This document shows, piece by piece, positions 1-8,441 of a DNA stretch of 64,000 bases. How positions within the stretch are numbered: position 1 is the stretch's first letter; every line of letters starts with the position of its first letter. The position numbers and the translations under genes were made by a program. Under the pieces are notes generated by a model, which saw nothing but the letters and a program-made list of their open reading frames with translations, made no database searches and was not told where the DNA came from. The DNA comes from Mycobacterium sp. 1164985.4 (GTDB taxonomy: Bacteria; Actinomycetota; Actinomycetes; Mycobacteriales; Mycobacteriaceae). The stretch spans positions 62,001 to 126,000 of the forward strand of contig NZ_LZMD01000070.1 of NCBI RefSeq assembly GCF_001668575.1, written 5' to 3'.

Positions 1-235
1 GGAGAACGGCACGATCACCCACGTCGGCACGCACGCCGAACTGCTGGCTGCGGTGCCTCAGTACCGCTACCTGCTCGCCGCCGACGACGAACTCGACGAC
101 GGCACCGAGCGGGCGTGCGCATGGGAGGACGACCGGGACCGCAGCCGCCTCGACCACGCCGTCGAGGAGCAGGAGGCGCTGGAACGCGACCGCGCGCGGC
201 GACGATACGTCACCTCGGAGGCCGAGCGCCGATGA
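1..235 (+). CDS. ABC transporter ATP-binding/permease protein, C-terminal end only (partial)
   Basis: The reading frame enters from the left edge (codons start at base 2) and ends at TGA 233-235. It encodes about 77 residues. The first part (ENGTITHVGTHAELLAAVPQYRYLL) is the usual end of an ABC exporter nucleotide-binding domain, after the switch histidine, where a G-x-H-x-E-L segment is typical. An acidic and then arginine-rich tail follows. The stop overlaps the start of the next ABC half-transporter (ATGA), so the two halves are translationally coupled and probably form a heterodimer. Walker A, signature and Walker B motifs lie outside the window. Confidence 0.85.
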   Translation, partial: ENGTITHVGTHAELLAAVPQYRYLLAADDELDDGTERACAWEDDRDRSRLDHAVEEQEALERDRARRRYVTSEAERR

Positions 236-2076
236 CCGCCACCGACACCTCGGACACCGCGACCGCCGAGTGGCGCGGCAAATTCGAAGAGCATCACGAC
301 GACTCGCCGATCGACGAGAGCATCGATAGGCGCCGGGAGGCGCGCTTCCTGCTCGGTGACCTGCTCCGCCCGTACCGCGTCGCCGTCGCGCTGCTCGCCC
401 TCGTCGTCGTGGCGGAGAACGTCGCGCGCCTGTCGGTGCCGATCCTCGTTCGGCGCGGCATCGACGACGGCATCCCACCCATCATCGCGGGCGAGACGGC
501 GCACGCGCTGCTGACGATCGTCGGCGTCCTCGCCATCGTCGTGGCGGTGCAGGCCACCAGCCGGATGTTCTTCCTTCGCCGTTCCGGGCGCATCGGTCAG
601 AAGGTGCTTCTGGAGTTGCGCCGCAGGGTGTTTCGGCATTTTCAGCGCCTGGACATCGCGTTCCACGAGCGCTACACCTCCGGGCGGGTGGTGAGCCGGT
701 CCACGAATGACGTCGAAGCCATCCAGGACATGCTCGAGACCGGCTTCGACAGCCTCGTGACCGCGGTGCTCACGCTGTTCGGCACCGCCATCCTGCTCGT
801 TGTGCTCGACTGGCGGCTCGGGTTGATGTGTCTGGGCGCCTTCCCGGTGTTGATCGGGCTGGTGTGGTGGTTCCGCAACGAGTCCGCGAGGACGTATCGG
901 CGGGTCCGCGAAAGCGCCGCGTTGGTGATCGTGCAGTTCGTCGAGACGATGACGGGAATCAAGGCCGTGCAGGCCTATCGTCGTGAGCCGCGCAACCAGC
1001 AGATCTTCGACGACATCGCCGATCGCTACAAGGCCGACAACGAGCGCACCTTCCAACTGCTGGCGATCTTCATGCCCGGCGTCAAACTCGTCGGCAACCT
1101 CACCACCGGCGTGGTGCTGCTCTACGGCGGCTACCGCGTGCTGCACGGACAGATGACCATCGGAACGCTGACCGCTTTCCTGCTCTACCTCCGCATGTTC
1201 TTCGAACCCATGCAGGAGATCTCGCAGTTCTTCAACACGTTCCAGTCGGCGGCGTCGGCGCTCGAGAAGCTGGCGGGCGTACTGGCCGAGCGGCCGGGTA
1301 TCTCCGACCCCGAGCGTCCCCTCGAGCTGGCCGATGTGCGCGGCGATATCGCCTTCCACGACGTGCGATTCCACTACGTCGCCGACCGTTCGGTGCTGCC
1401 GCACCTGACGCTGACGGTGCCCGCGGGTCAGACCGTCGCCCTGGTCGGCACCACCGGCGCGGGTAAGACGACGATCGCCAAGCTGATCGCGCGGTTCTAC
1501 GACCCGACGTCCGGCTCGGTGACGCTGGACGGCGTTGATCTGCGCGATCTTTCGCAGACCGAACTGCGTCGCCATGTCGTGATGGTCACCCAGGAGAATT
1601 TCATGTTCGACGGGACCATCGCCGACAACATCCGGTTCGGCCGCCCCGACGCGACCGACGCCGAGGTCGCCGCCGCGGCCGAGGCCGTCGGTGCCGACCG
1701 CTTCATCGCGGCGCTGCCCGACGGCTACGACACAGACGTGGCCAAACGCGGCGGCCGACTCTCGGCCGGACAGCGGCAACTCGTCGCGTTCGCGCGGGCG
1801 TTCCTCGCCGACCCGGCGGTGCTGGTCCTCGACGAGGCGACGTCATCGCTGGACATCCCCAGCGAACGCATGGTCCAGCGCGCGCTGGAAACGGTGCTCG
1901 CGGATCGGACCGCGCTGGTCATCGCGCACCGGCTCTCGACCGTCCAGGTCGCCGACCGGGTGCTGGTCCTCGAACACGGCCGCATCGTCGAAGACGGCAC
2001 GCCCGCCGAGCTGATCACCCGCGCCGACGGCCACTACGCCGCCCTGCACCGCGCGTGGGTGGAATCGCTGGCCTGA
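232..2076 (+). CDS. ABC exporter half-transporter (fused membrane and ATP-binding domains)
   Basis: This 614-residue protein has the type IV ABC exporter layout. A membrane domain with about six helices covers residues 40-340 and is followed by a nucleotide-binding domain. Visible motifs are Walker A GTTGAGKTT (near 406), a signature RLSAGQRQL (near 508, one residue off LSGGQ), Walker B VLVLDEATSSLD (near 530) with the catalytic glutamate, and the switch histidine in IAHRLST (near 564). The ATG at 232 was chosen because it overlaps the upstream TGA (ATGA); a longer open frame from 115 only shadows the upstream gene. It probably exports a lipid, peptide or drug as a heterodimer with the upstream protein. 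Substrate unknown. Confidence 0.93.
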   Translation: MTATDTSDTATAEWRGKFEEHHDDSPIDESIDRRREARFLLGDLLRPYRVAVALLALVVVAENVARLSVPILVRRGIDDGIPPIIAGETAHALLTIVGVLAIVVAVQATSRMFFLRRSGRIGQKVLLELRRRVFRHFQRLDIAFHERYTSGRVVSRSTNDVEAIQDMLETGFDSLVTAVLTLFGTAILLVVLDWRLGLMCLGAFPVLIGLVWWFRNESARTYRRVRESAALVIVQFVETMTGIKAVQAYRREPRNQQIFDDIADRYKADNERTFQLLAIFMPGVKLVGNLTTGVVLLYGGYRVLHGQMTIGTLTAFLLYLRMFFEPMQEISQFFNTFQSAASALEKLAGVLAERPGISDPERPLELADVRGDIAFHDVRFHYVADRSVLPHLTLTVPAGQTVALVGTTGAGKTTIAKLIARFYDPTSGSVTLDGVDLRDLSQTELRRHVVMVTQENFMFDGTIADNIRFGRPDATDAEVAAAAEAVGADRFIAALPDGYDTDVAKRGGRLSAGQRQLVAFARAFLADPAVLVLDEATSSLDIPSERMVQRALETVLADRTALVIAHRLSTVQVADRVLVLEHGRIVEDGTPAELITRADGHYAALHRAWVESLA

Positions 2077-3456
2077 TCAAGCCTGCGCCAGCAGGGCCTC
2101 CAACTTCTCATTGATCGCCGGCAGCTCGGAGCTGAGCATCGAGATGACCCGGGCCCGCGCGCGCTCGCTGACGTTCGCCGTCACGTGGTGCAGCGCGTTG
2201 AGTCGCGCCGCGTCGGCCCATGCCATCATGTCCGGGTCGGAGAACCACTTCAATTGATTCTCGTTGAAGATCAGCATCATTCGCAGCCAGTCGACCGGCA
2301 CATGCGGGTAGGGCACCGGCTTGCAGAACGAGTTGCGGGTGTCGTCGTCGGCGTACGCGGTCTCGACATGGGCGATGACGGCAGCGCTGAAGGCCGGCTG
2401 ACACGTGCGCACGGTCTGCAGCGCGATGTGATCGCCGTCGAATATGGCCGTCACCGGCTCCTTGCCCAAACCGTCTGCGGTGCAATCGATGTAAAGCACC
2501 GAACTATCGACATCGCGCACACCGCCGGCGAGCGTGATGCGACCGGGCTCGAGCGCATGGACGTAACCCATCCGCACGACGTCGGTGACGCGACGCAGCT
2601 CTGCCAGCTCGGCCTGCGACAGGATCGCGCACCGATACATCGTCGGTTCGACGGACCGGTCGATGCGCTGCAGGCAACCCTTGTCCTCCAGCAGTTCGAA
2701 CAGATGCGGGAGCGACTCCGCCTCGCGTACCGCCGCCAATTGGTTGCCGAAATCGCGCAACGTGTTCTTGGCGAACTGCCGACCGGGCTGGATGGCGGCC
2801 CGGTCCAGCACCCAGGACTCGCGGGGCTTGATCCACGTGACCCGCTCCGCCGCGACGCCGTGTCGCAACAGCCAGAGGCAGGAGTCCATCGCCGTCTTTC
2901 CTGCTCCCACAACCACATAGCGGTCGCGTGGTTCGCGTATGCGCGGAAGGCTGTTCGGCGGCACGACGTCGACGCCGTCGGCTATGGCGTAGTTCGGGCA
3001 CCGCATCGACGGCACGACGACCTCCACCCGGGTGGTCACCACCCGCGGCGCCACCACCTCGATGTCCTCACCGCCGAACGTGCGCACCCGACCGTCGCCG
3101 AGATACTCGCTCATCGGCAGGTACGTGACGCGGCCGGTCGGCAGCAGATGCTGAGACATCACCGCGTCGAAGTACGCGCACACCTCGGCTCCGCTGGCCA
3201 GCTCGTAATAGCCTGCGTTGAGACCGAATTGGTCGACGCTGTCGCTGCCGAGCCCGCGGGAGTTCACGCCGTAGTAGGCCGACGGCTGGTGCAGTCGCAC
3301 GAACGGATAAGCCGTCGTCCAGTGCCCGCCGGGCTGATCGTTTCGGTCGACCACCACGACCGTCGCATCCGACTCGTCAATCAACGTGTCGGTGAACGCG
3401 AGCCCCATCGCACCCGCACCCACCACGAGGTAGTCGGCTTCCAGCGTGCGCCCCAT
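2077..3456 (-). CDS. FAD/NAD(P)-binding oxidoreductase, flavin monooxygenase-like
   Basis: The 459-residue protein has two Rossmann dinucleotide sites: an N-terminal FAD motif (VVGAGAMGLAF, near 12-22) and a second one in mid-protein (YVVVGAGKTAMDSCLWLL, near 190), the layout of flavin-dependent monooxygenases and related NAD(P)-linked oxidoreductases. The BVMO fingerprint is not evident, so the reaction is uncertain. Its ATG abuts the TAG of the upstream epoxide hydrolase, so the two form a tight operon, perhaps acting on the same xenobiotic or lipid. Its stop abuts the convergent ABC gene with no spacer for a terminator. Confidence 0.82.
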   Translation of the reverse strand: MGRTLEADYLVVGAGAMGLAFTDTLIDESDATVVVVDRNDQPGGHWTTAYPFVRLHQPSAYYGVNSRGLGSDSVDQFGLNAGYYELASGAEVCAYFDAVMSQHLLPTGRVTYLPMSEYLGDGRVRTFGGEDIEVVAPRVVTTRVEVVVPSMRCPNYAIADGVDVVPPNSLPRIREPRDRYVVVGAGKTAMDSCLWLLRHGVAAERVTWIKPRESWVLDRAAIQPGRQFAKNTLRDFGNQLAAVREAESLPHLFELLEDKGCLQRIDRSVEPTMYRCAILSQAELAELRRVTDVVRMGYVHALEPGRITLAGGVRDVDSSVLYIDCTADGLGKEPVTAIFDGDHIALQTVRTCQPAFSAAVIAHVETAYADDDTRNSFCKPVPYPHVPVDWLRMMLIFNENQLKWFSDPDMMAWADAARLNALHHVTANVSERARARVISMLSSELPAINEKLEALLAQA

Positions 3457-4560
3457 CTATCGCACGCTAGCGAAGAACTTCGCGACGTCGTCGACGTAGA
3501 GGTCGGGCTGCTCGAACGCCGCGAAGTGGCCGCCGCGCGGCATCGGCGTCCAGTGGGTGATGTTGTATCCCTTCTCGCACCAACTGCGCGGGGCTTGCAG
3601 GATCTCCTTGGGAAATGATGCGACCCCGGTCGGAAGCCGCACCGGTCCGCCGCCACCCCACGTGGAAAAGCTCTCCCAGTACAGCCGCGCCGAGGAGGCG
3701 CCCGACGCGGTCGCCCAGTACAGCATCACGTTGTCGAGCATCTCGTCACGGCTCAGCACGTTCTCCGGATGTCCCTCGCAGTCCATCCACGACCAGAACT
3801 TCTCGACAATCCACGCCATCTGCCCGACCGGCGAGTCGACCAACGCGTAGCCCAGCGTCTGCGGACGCGTCGACTGTTGCTTCATGTAGCCCGAATCCAT
3901 CGTCCGGTAGTAGTGCAGACGCTTTAGTGCGGCCCGCTCCTCATTCGTCGGATTCTCGAGCTTGCCCGGCGGGAAACCGAGCGGCATGTTCAAGTGGATC
4001 CCCACACAGCCGCCCTCGTTGCGGCCGATCTGCGTGGTGACCGCGGCACCCCAGTCGCCGCCCTGCGCACCGAACCGCTCGTAACCGAGCCGGCCCATCA
4101 GGGTGTCCCACGCCGAGGCGATCTTCTCGATGCCCCACCCCGCCGCGGCGGGCTTTCCGGAGAACCCGTAGCCGGGCAGCGACGGGCAGACCACGTCGAA
4201 GCCGCGCTCGGTGAGCGGTTCGATCACCTTGTGGAACTCCACGATCGACCCCGGCCAGCCATGGGTGATCAACACCGGAAACGCGTCGGGCTGCGATGAG
4301 CGCTGATGGATGAAGTGGATGTCGAGGCCGTCGATCTCGGTGGTGTAGTGGTCGAAGCGGTTCAACGCCTCTTCGCGGGCCCGCCAGTCATATCCGTCGG
4401 CCCAGTACTCGGCCAGTTCGCGGGTGTAGTCCAGCGGGATGCCCTGGCTCCAGTCGTCGACACATTCGGCCTCCGGCCACCGCGTTCGGCGCAAGCGAGA
4501 CTTCAGGTCGGCGAGATCGTCGTCGGGAATCGCGATTCGGAACGGGCGGATGGCTGCCAT
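3457..4560 (-). CDS. Epoxide hydrolase (alpha/beta-hydrolase with EHN domain)
   Basis: At 367 residues it matches the microsomal-type epoxide hydrolase family. Residues 1-110 form the N-terminal EHN region (IPDDDLADLKSRLRRTRWPE). The alpha/beta-hydrolase core follows, with the oxyanion motif HGWPGS (100-105), nucleophile D169 in GGDWG and a catalytic histidine at about 345 in GGHFAAFEQP. These enzymes hydrolyse epoxides to vicinal diols through an ester intermediate on the aspartate. It is the first gene of a two-gene operon with the FAD oxidoreductase. Mycobacteria carry many such paralogues, so the substrate cannot be assigned. Confidence 0.92.
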   Translation of the reverse strand: MAAIRPFRIAIPDDDLADLKSRLRRTRWPEAECVDDWSQGIPLDYTRELAEYWADGYDWRAREEALNRFDHYTTEIDGLDIHFIHQRSSQPDAFPVLITHGWPGSIVEFHKVIEPLTERGFDVVCPSLPGYGFSGKPAAAGWGIEKIASAWDTLMGRLGYERFGAQGGDWGAAVTTQIGRNEGGCVGIHLNMPLGFPPGKLENPTNEERAALKRLHYYRTMDSGYMKQQSTRPQTLGYALVDSPVGQMAWIVEKFWSWMDCEGHPENVLSRDEMLDNVMLYWATASGASSARLYWESFSTWGGGGPVRLPTGVASFPKEILQAPRSWCEKGYNITHWTPMPRGGHFAAFEQPDLYVDDVAKFFASVR

Positions 4561-4613
4561 GTCCGGATCCTGTCACGGGATGAATTTCCGCGACGGCGGG
4601 AGTCGATATCTGT

Positions 4614-5006
4614 ATGACGATGGTCGGGACAGTGGCGCGACGGGTGTGTGCCGTGCTCGCGGCGGGATCGGCCCTGCTGCACGTGGCCATGCTCGGTCAC
4701 GCGCAGACCCCGTTCGCGGCGGCGCTGATGGCGTCCATGGCCACCGCATGTCTGTACTGCGCGCGCGACCTCTGGCGCGATGGGCGACAGCGCGCGTGGG
4801 CGATCGTCGCACTGATGAACCTCGCGATGATCGCCATTCATCTGCCTGCGCCCGGCCATCACCACGGCGCCGCGGCCGCCGCGCCGTCGTCGGTCATGGG
4901 GGTGGCGACCGTGGTCGCCATGATCGAGGCCGGCGCCGCCGCGGCCGTGCTCTACGTGCACAGCCGCGGCAGGGCGGTGGTGCTCAGCGGTACACCAGAC
5001 CGCTGA
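4614..5006 (+). CDS. Small membrane protein of unknown function
   Basis: This predicted 130-residue protein is mostly hydrophobic, with about four membrane helices (residues 8-25, 32-48, 60-77 and 92-115) separated by short loops. The loop before the last helix holds a histidine cluster (PAPGHHHGAAAA), and another histidine pair lies near the first helix (LLHVAMLGH), so metal contact is possible but unproven. ATG 4614 and the in-frame ATG at 4620 are both usable starts. Its end overlaps the convergent monooxygenase gene by 23 bp. I recognise no family. Confidence 0.65.
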   Translation: MTMVGTVARRVCAVLAAGSALLHVAMLGHAQTPFAAALMASMATACLYCARDLWRDGRQRAWAIVALMNLAMIAIHLPAPGHHHGAAAAAPSSVMGVATVVAMIEAGAAAAVLYVHSRGRAVVLSGTPDR

Positions 5007-6117
5007 GCCGGCGCGCCAGGCCGTAGCGCACCGCGGGCACCAGCCCGGCGAGCCGGATCGCGGTGTTGCGGATCGGCCGCGCGGCGCGGGGAAGCGTAGC
5101 CAACCGGGTGAGGCGATCAGTCATCTCGACCACCTCCTTCGCGACCGGGCGTCGCGACTGGCTGTACTCGTCGAGCCGCGTATCGGGCTCGCCCGCGAGG
5201 ACTGCGGCCACCGCGTCGGCCAGTGAAACCGCGTCCTGGATGCCCAGGTTCATGCCCTGACCGCCGGCCGGGCTGTGCACGTGCGCGGCGTCACCGGCCA
5301 GCAACAACCGGCCCGCGCGGAACGCGTCCGCGACCCGGTGGTGGATCCGGAAGCGCGAACCCCAGATCACCTCGTCGACAGTCAGTGCTCCTGCTCCGAT
5401 GCGGGTGTCGAGGATCTGCTGGACGAATGCGGCCGACGGTTCCTCGGGCGCCTCAGCGACGGGCGCCACGATGCGATACACGCCGCCGGGCAACGGGGCC
5501 ACCACCGTCAGACCCTCCTTGGCCCAGTACAAGATGACCTCGTCTTCGGGCGCGCTGCCGGTGAGTCGGACGTCGGCCAGCGCGAACGACTCGTCGTACA
5601 CGCTGCCGACGAAGCCGATGCCGGCCTGCTCGCGTACGACACTGTGGATCCCGTCGGCGCCGACGACGTAACGCGCGCGAATGGTGTCGCTGTCGTCGAA
5701 CGTGGCGGTGACACCGTTCGCATTTTGTTCGACGGAGGTCAGCGTCTTCGGGCGCAGCACGGATCCGCCCAGTTCCTCCAGCCGCTCGAGCAGCAGGCGC
5801 TCGGTGGTCGCCTGGGACACCATCAACGAGTAGGGGTAGTCGGTGGGCAGGCCGCTGAAGTCGACGGGGATCAGGATGCGTCCCCGGTCACGGATGGTGA
5901 ATCGCGGGGCTTGCACTCCTTCCTTGACCAGTCGCCGCGCCACGTCGAAGCCCTCGAGCACTTCGAGCGTGCGGGCGTTGACCACGGCGGCGCGCGAGGT
6001 GTTGGCCCCGGCGGCCTGGCGGTCGACGACCGTGGCCGTCACGCCGCGGGAGTGCAGCGCAACTGCCGCGGCCAACCCGGTGGGGCCTGCCCCGATGATG
6101 AGAACGTCTGTGTTCAT
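4984..6117 (-). CDS. FAD-dependent monooxygenase, aromatic hydroxylase type
   Basis: The 377-residue protein has all three fingerprints of the para-hydroxybenzoate hydroxylase class: GxGxxG at the N-terminus (LIIGAGPTGLAAAV), the DG motif (VVGADGIHSVVRE) and the GD motif (LLAGDAAHVHSPAGGQGMN). It is short compared with PheA/TfdB members of over 500 residues and lacks their thioredoxin-like C-terminus. ATG 6117 was chosen over the frame's first start because GGAGAAGGAG lies just upstream and the FAD motif begins at residue 5. It is divergent from a TetR gene, and operator-like inverted repeats lie between them, so it is the probable target of that repressor. Confidence 0.88.
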   Translation of the reverse strand: MNTDVLIIGAGPTGLAAAVALHSRGVTATVVDRQAAGANTSRAAVVNARTLEVLEGFDVARRLVKEGVQAPRFTIRDRGRILIPVDFSGLPTDYPYSLMVSQATTERLLLERLEELGGSVLRPKTLTSVEQNANGVTATFDDSDTIRARYVVGADGIHSVVREQAGIGFVGSVYDESFALADVRLTGSAPEDEVILYWAKEGLTVVAPLPGGVYRIVAPVAEAPEEPSAAFVQQILDTRIGAGALTVDEVIWGSRFRIHHRVADAFRAGRLLLAGDAAHVHSPAGGQGMNLGIQDAVSLADAVAAVLAGEPDTRLDEYSQSRRPVAKEVVEMTDRLTRLATLPRAARPIRNTAIRLAGLVPAVRYGLARRLSGLVYR

Positions 6118-6143
6118 CTCCTTCTCCTTCCGCCAGCCGTCTT

Positions 6144-6161
6144 TGCCAACGCTTGTTGGCA
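6144..6161. promoter_or_regulatory. Probable TetR operator O1 (perfect inverted repeat)
   Basis: TGCCAAC-GCTT-GTTGGCA is a perfect 7-bp inverted repeat with a 4-bp centre. It lies 26 bp upstream of the monooxygenase start and 57 bp from the tetR start. Its symmetry and size fit a TetR dimer site. Confidence 0.75.
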
Positions 6162-6201
6162 TAAGTATGCAGCCGAAGGCTTCGCAATGTCAACACCCGC
6201 T

Positions 6202-6219
6202 GGCCTACAATTGTTGGCA
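6202..6219. promoter_or_regulatory. Probable TetR operator O2 overlapping the tetR promoter and start
   Basis: GGCCTAC-AATT-GTTGGCA repeats the geometry of O1. The right half is identical and the left half matches at five of seven positions. It overlaps a -10-like TACAAT (6206-6211) that sits 7 nt before the tetR ATG, which would give a leaderless, autorepressed tetR transcript. Confidence 0.65.
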
Positions 6220-6764
6220 TGCGTAGATCCTCTGAGCAGACCAAGGCGGTGATCCTGGCGGCAGCTCGGGAACGGTTCGCCAAATCGGGGTTCGAACGGG
6301 CCACTATCCGGGCCATCGCGGCGGACGCCGGCATCGACCCGTCGATGGTGATGCGGTACTTCGGCAACAAGAACCAGCTGTTCGCGGCGGCCGCCGACTT
6401 CGACCTGCAGATCCCCGACGTGTCCGGCGTCGCTCGCGGTGAGATCGGCGCCCGCCTGGTCGCGCACTTCATGGACCGGTGGGAGCGCGACGAGGCGCTG
6501 ATCGTGCTGCTGCGGTCCAGCGCGACCAACAGCGATGCGGCCCAACGGATGACCGAGATCTTCACCCGGCAGCTGCTGCCCGCCGTCGCCGCGATCAACC
6601 CGGACGCCCCGGAGCGGCGGTCCGCGCTGATCGCGACGCAGACGCTTGGTCTGGCGCTGTGCCGGTACGTGCTGCAGTTGCCGCCGATCGTCGCGCTGAC
6701 CCACGAGGAGATCGTCGCGGCGATGGGGCCGACCGTGCAGCGCTACCTCGACGCCCCGCAATAA
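6219..6764 (+). CDS. TetR-family transcriptional repressor
   Basis: A 181-residue protein with the classic N-terminal TetR helix-turn-helix: SEQTKAVILAAARERF begins helix 1, and the recognition segment is TIRAIAADAGIDPSMVMRYF (roughly 30-50), followed by GNKNQLF. The remaining two thirds is a helical ligand-binding and dimerisation domain. It is transcribed divergently from the FAD monooxygenase. Two related inverted repeats in the 101-bp gap, one covering its own start, suggest that it represses both itself and the monooxygenase. The inducer is probably an aromatic substrate of that enzyme (inference). Confidence 0.93.
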   Translation: MRRSSEQTKAVILAAARERFAKSGFERATIRAIAADAGIDPSMVMRYFGNKNQLFAAAADFDLQIPDVSGVARGEIGARLVAHFMDRWERDEALIVLLRSSATNSDAAQRMTEIFTRQLLPAVAAINPDAPERRSALIATQTLGLALCRYVLQLPPIVALTHEEIVAAMGPTVQRYLDAPQ

Positions 6765-6770
6765 TCAGCG

Positions 6771-7220
6771 GTGATGTGGACCCCGACGCTCATCCTGATC
6801 GCCGCCACCACGCTGACGGCCTGCGTCCTGCTCGGAGGCGGACTCTACGAAACCATCGTCGTCGACCCGGCCTGGCCGAAGCGGCCGGGCATCATTCAGG
6901 CGCACAACGGCGGAATCTCCCGACGCCGGTTCTGGATTCCGGCGCACACGGTCTTCGAGCTGCTGCTCGTCGTGTCGCTGATCGTCGGGTGGTCGGACGC
7001 CAACGTGCGCACCGCGGTGCTGGTGGCGCTGGTCAGCCATGCGCTGGTGCGGGTGTGGTCGCTGGTCGATTTCGTACCGAAGGCGGTGGCGTTCGAGAAG
7101 GCCGACCCGGCCGAGGTCGACGAGGCCGCGGCCGTGCGTTGGATTCGGCGCAGCCTCCTACGGTTGCCGCTGGACCTCGTCACCTGCATCGCAATGCTCG
7201 CCGCGCTGGCGGTCGCATAG
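6771..7220 (+). CDS. Integral membrane protein of unknown function
   Basis: The 149-residue product has about four predicted membrane helices: 5-27, 55-75, 80-98 and 130-149. A conserved-looking loop (YETIVVDPAWPKRPGIIQ) follows helix 1, and this pattern resembles the DUF1772/anthrone-oxygenase-like membrane family. That assignment is tentative. It starts at GTG 6771 or ATG 6774, only 6 bp after tetR, so it is probably co-transcribed with the repressor. Confidence 0.75.
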   Translation: MMWTPTLILIAATTLTACVLLGGGLYETIVVDPAWPKRPGIIQAHNGGISRRRFWIPAHTVFELLLVVSLIVGWSDANVRTAVLVALVSHALVRVWSLVDFVPKAVAFEKADPAEVDEAAAVRWIRRSLLRLPLDLVTCIAMLAALAVA

Positions 7221-7249
7221 ACCGGTTGGACAGCGGGCATAGCTACGGC

Positions 7250-7465
7250 ATGAGTGAGGACGCCGGCCGCGCGCCGCAGGAGAATCCGCAGAAGGACCGC
7301 TCAGACTGGGTCACCGGTGACGAGCCGATGACGGGTCCGCAGCGCAGCTATTTGAGGACGCCGGCGCAGGAGTCAGGTGAACAGGTTCCCGACGACCTCA
7401 CCAAGGCGCAAGCTTCCGAGATGATCGACCGGCTGCAACAACAGACAGGACGGAATTCATCATGA
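7250..7465 (+). CDS. DUF3072-like small acidic protein
   Basis: The 71-residue hydrophilic protein starts at the ATG at 7250, inside a longer open frame that shadows the previous gene. The core WVTGDEPMTGPQRSYLRTPAQESGE followed by DDLTKAQASEMIDRLQQQTGR matches my recollection of the DUF3072 family common in mycobacteria. That family has a SAP-like helical C-terminus (T-K-A-x-A-S-x-x-I-D-x-L) sometimes linked to nucleic-acid binding. Its TGA overlaps the ATG of the next gene (ATGA), so the two are coupled. The cellular role is not known to me. Confidence 0.75.
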   Translation: MSEDAGRAPQENPQKDRSDWVTGDEPMTGPQRSYLRTPAQESGEQVPDDLTKAQASEMIDRLQQQTGRNSS

Positions 7466-7707
7466 TCTCGACCGAGGATGTACGCACGCTCCTGCAGTCC
7501 GAGGAGAAGAACGCCGTGCTGGTCGTGGTCGAGGGCCGTGTAGACGTGATCGGCGCGGGCAGGCTGGCTTCGGCCGACTATCGCGGCGCGCTCGAGGTGG
7601 TGTCGCGCGAGGACCTGGTGAACCGCATCGGCGAGACGCCGTCCGATCGCGAAATCGAAGAGCAGGCAGCGCAACTCGACACCGCGGTCACCGAACTGGG
7701 CGGCTGA
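7462..7707 (+). CDS. Hypothetical protein, 81 aa
   Basis: A small acidic protein translationally coupled (ATGA) to the DUF3072-like gene. It has no signal peptide or membrane segment. The N-terminal half has a hydrophobic strand pattern (NAVLVVVEGRVDVIGAGRL), and the C-terminal half looks helical and acidic (SDREIEEQAAQLDTAVTEL). It may be a partner of the upstream protein because the two are coupled. I do not recognise a family. Confidence 0.65.
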   Translation: MISTEDVRTLLQSEEKNAVLVVVEGRVDVIGAGRLASADYRGALEVVSREDLVNRIGETPSDREIEEQAAQLDTAVTELGG

Positions 7708-7714
7708 ATTCGGC

Positions 7715-8407
7715 TCAGGCCTCGATCTCGCCGACGATCTTGCGTTCGATGCTCGCCCGGGTAGTCGCCGGCAAGGCGATGAGACCGTCGAGTTCTCTCT
7801 GCGCGCGGGCATAGGCGGCCTTGCGCTCCTCAGATGTCGCGGCCTCGTCGGAGGCCAGGCGCAACAGGTGCTGAGCTCGATCGATGCGCGCCTGGTCCTC
7901 GGCCGAGAAGTCGCTTCGGCGGCGGCGAATCGCATCGGCCTCGGCGACGTCGAACGCCGCGACGTACTCGTGCACGGCGTCGCGGTAGTCGACCTGCGCG
8001 GCACGGTCGCCGACAATGTCGTCGACGGATTCCGGGCGCAGCAGATCCGCATGCCTCTTGGCTTTGTGGAAGGCGATGGTCAACGGTGCGCGCATGTCGG
8101 TCATCAGCGGAAAGTCCAGCAGCTTGGCGACATCGATCTCGTAGTCGAGCCAACGGGCGTCGGTCTCGGCATGGCGTTGCATGACCTTGGCCAACTCGCG
8201 CCGATTAGCCGCCTCGTTGGTGTGGGCCCGCCGCGATGCCTCCGCGAGCGCCACCTTGGTCTCCTGCTTGATGCGGTACCGCTCGAGGCGACGTTGGGCA
8301 CGACGCTCGTTGGCCGCCGCCACCGCACGCACCGTTCCGCCGATCGCGCCACCCAGCGGGAAGATCAGCCACCAGAAATTTCCGGCGAAATGGAGCAGTG
8401 CTTCCAT
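7715..8407 (-). CDS. Membrane-anchored coiled-coil protein of unknown function
   Basis: The 230-residue protein has one N-terminal hydrophobic segment (NFWWLIFPLGGAIGGTVRAVAAA, 10-32) and then a long, charged, helical region rich in Arg, Ala and Glu (ERRAQRRLERYRIKQETKVALAEA and beyond) typical of coiled coils. There is no recognisable catalytic motif. It lies convergent with the 81-aa gene, 8 bp apart, and 34 bp downstream of the accD3-like gene on the same strand. A scaffold or envelope-associated role is possible but not supported by any specific residue. Confidence 0.7.
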   Translation of the reverse strand: MEALLHFAGNFWWLIFPLGGAIGGTVRAVAAANERRAQRRLERYRIKQETKVALAEASRRAHTNEAANRRELAKVMQRHAETDARWLDYEIDVAKLLDFPLMTDMRAPLTIAFHKAKRHADLLRPESVDDIVGDRAAQVDYRDAVHEYVAAFDVAEADAIRRRRSDFSAEDQARIDRAQHLLRLASDEAATSEERKAAYARAQRELDGLIALPATTRASIERKIVGEIEA

Positions 8408-8441
8408 TCAACCCAGCATGCCACCGGACGGTGGCCGGGCA

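Noticed and set aside
67..1779. Long open frame on the minus strand (570 codons) opposite the ABC exporter
   Set aside because: It is antisense to a clear ABC transporter with all motifs. The translation is Arg/His/Gln-rich without any family motif, as expected for high-GC shadow frames.
4439..5026. Plus-strand frame of 195 codons overlapping the epoxide hydrolase start and small membrane protein
   Set aside because: It is arginine-rich and crosses two better-supported genes in other frames.
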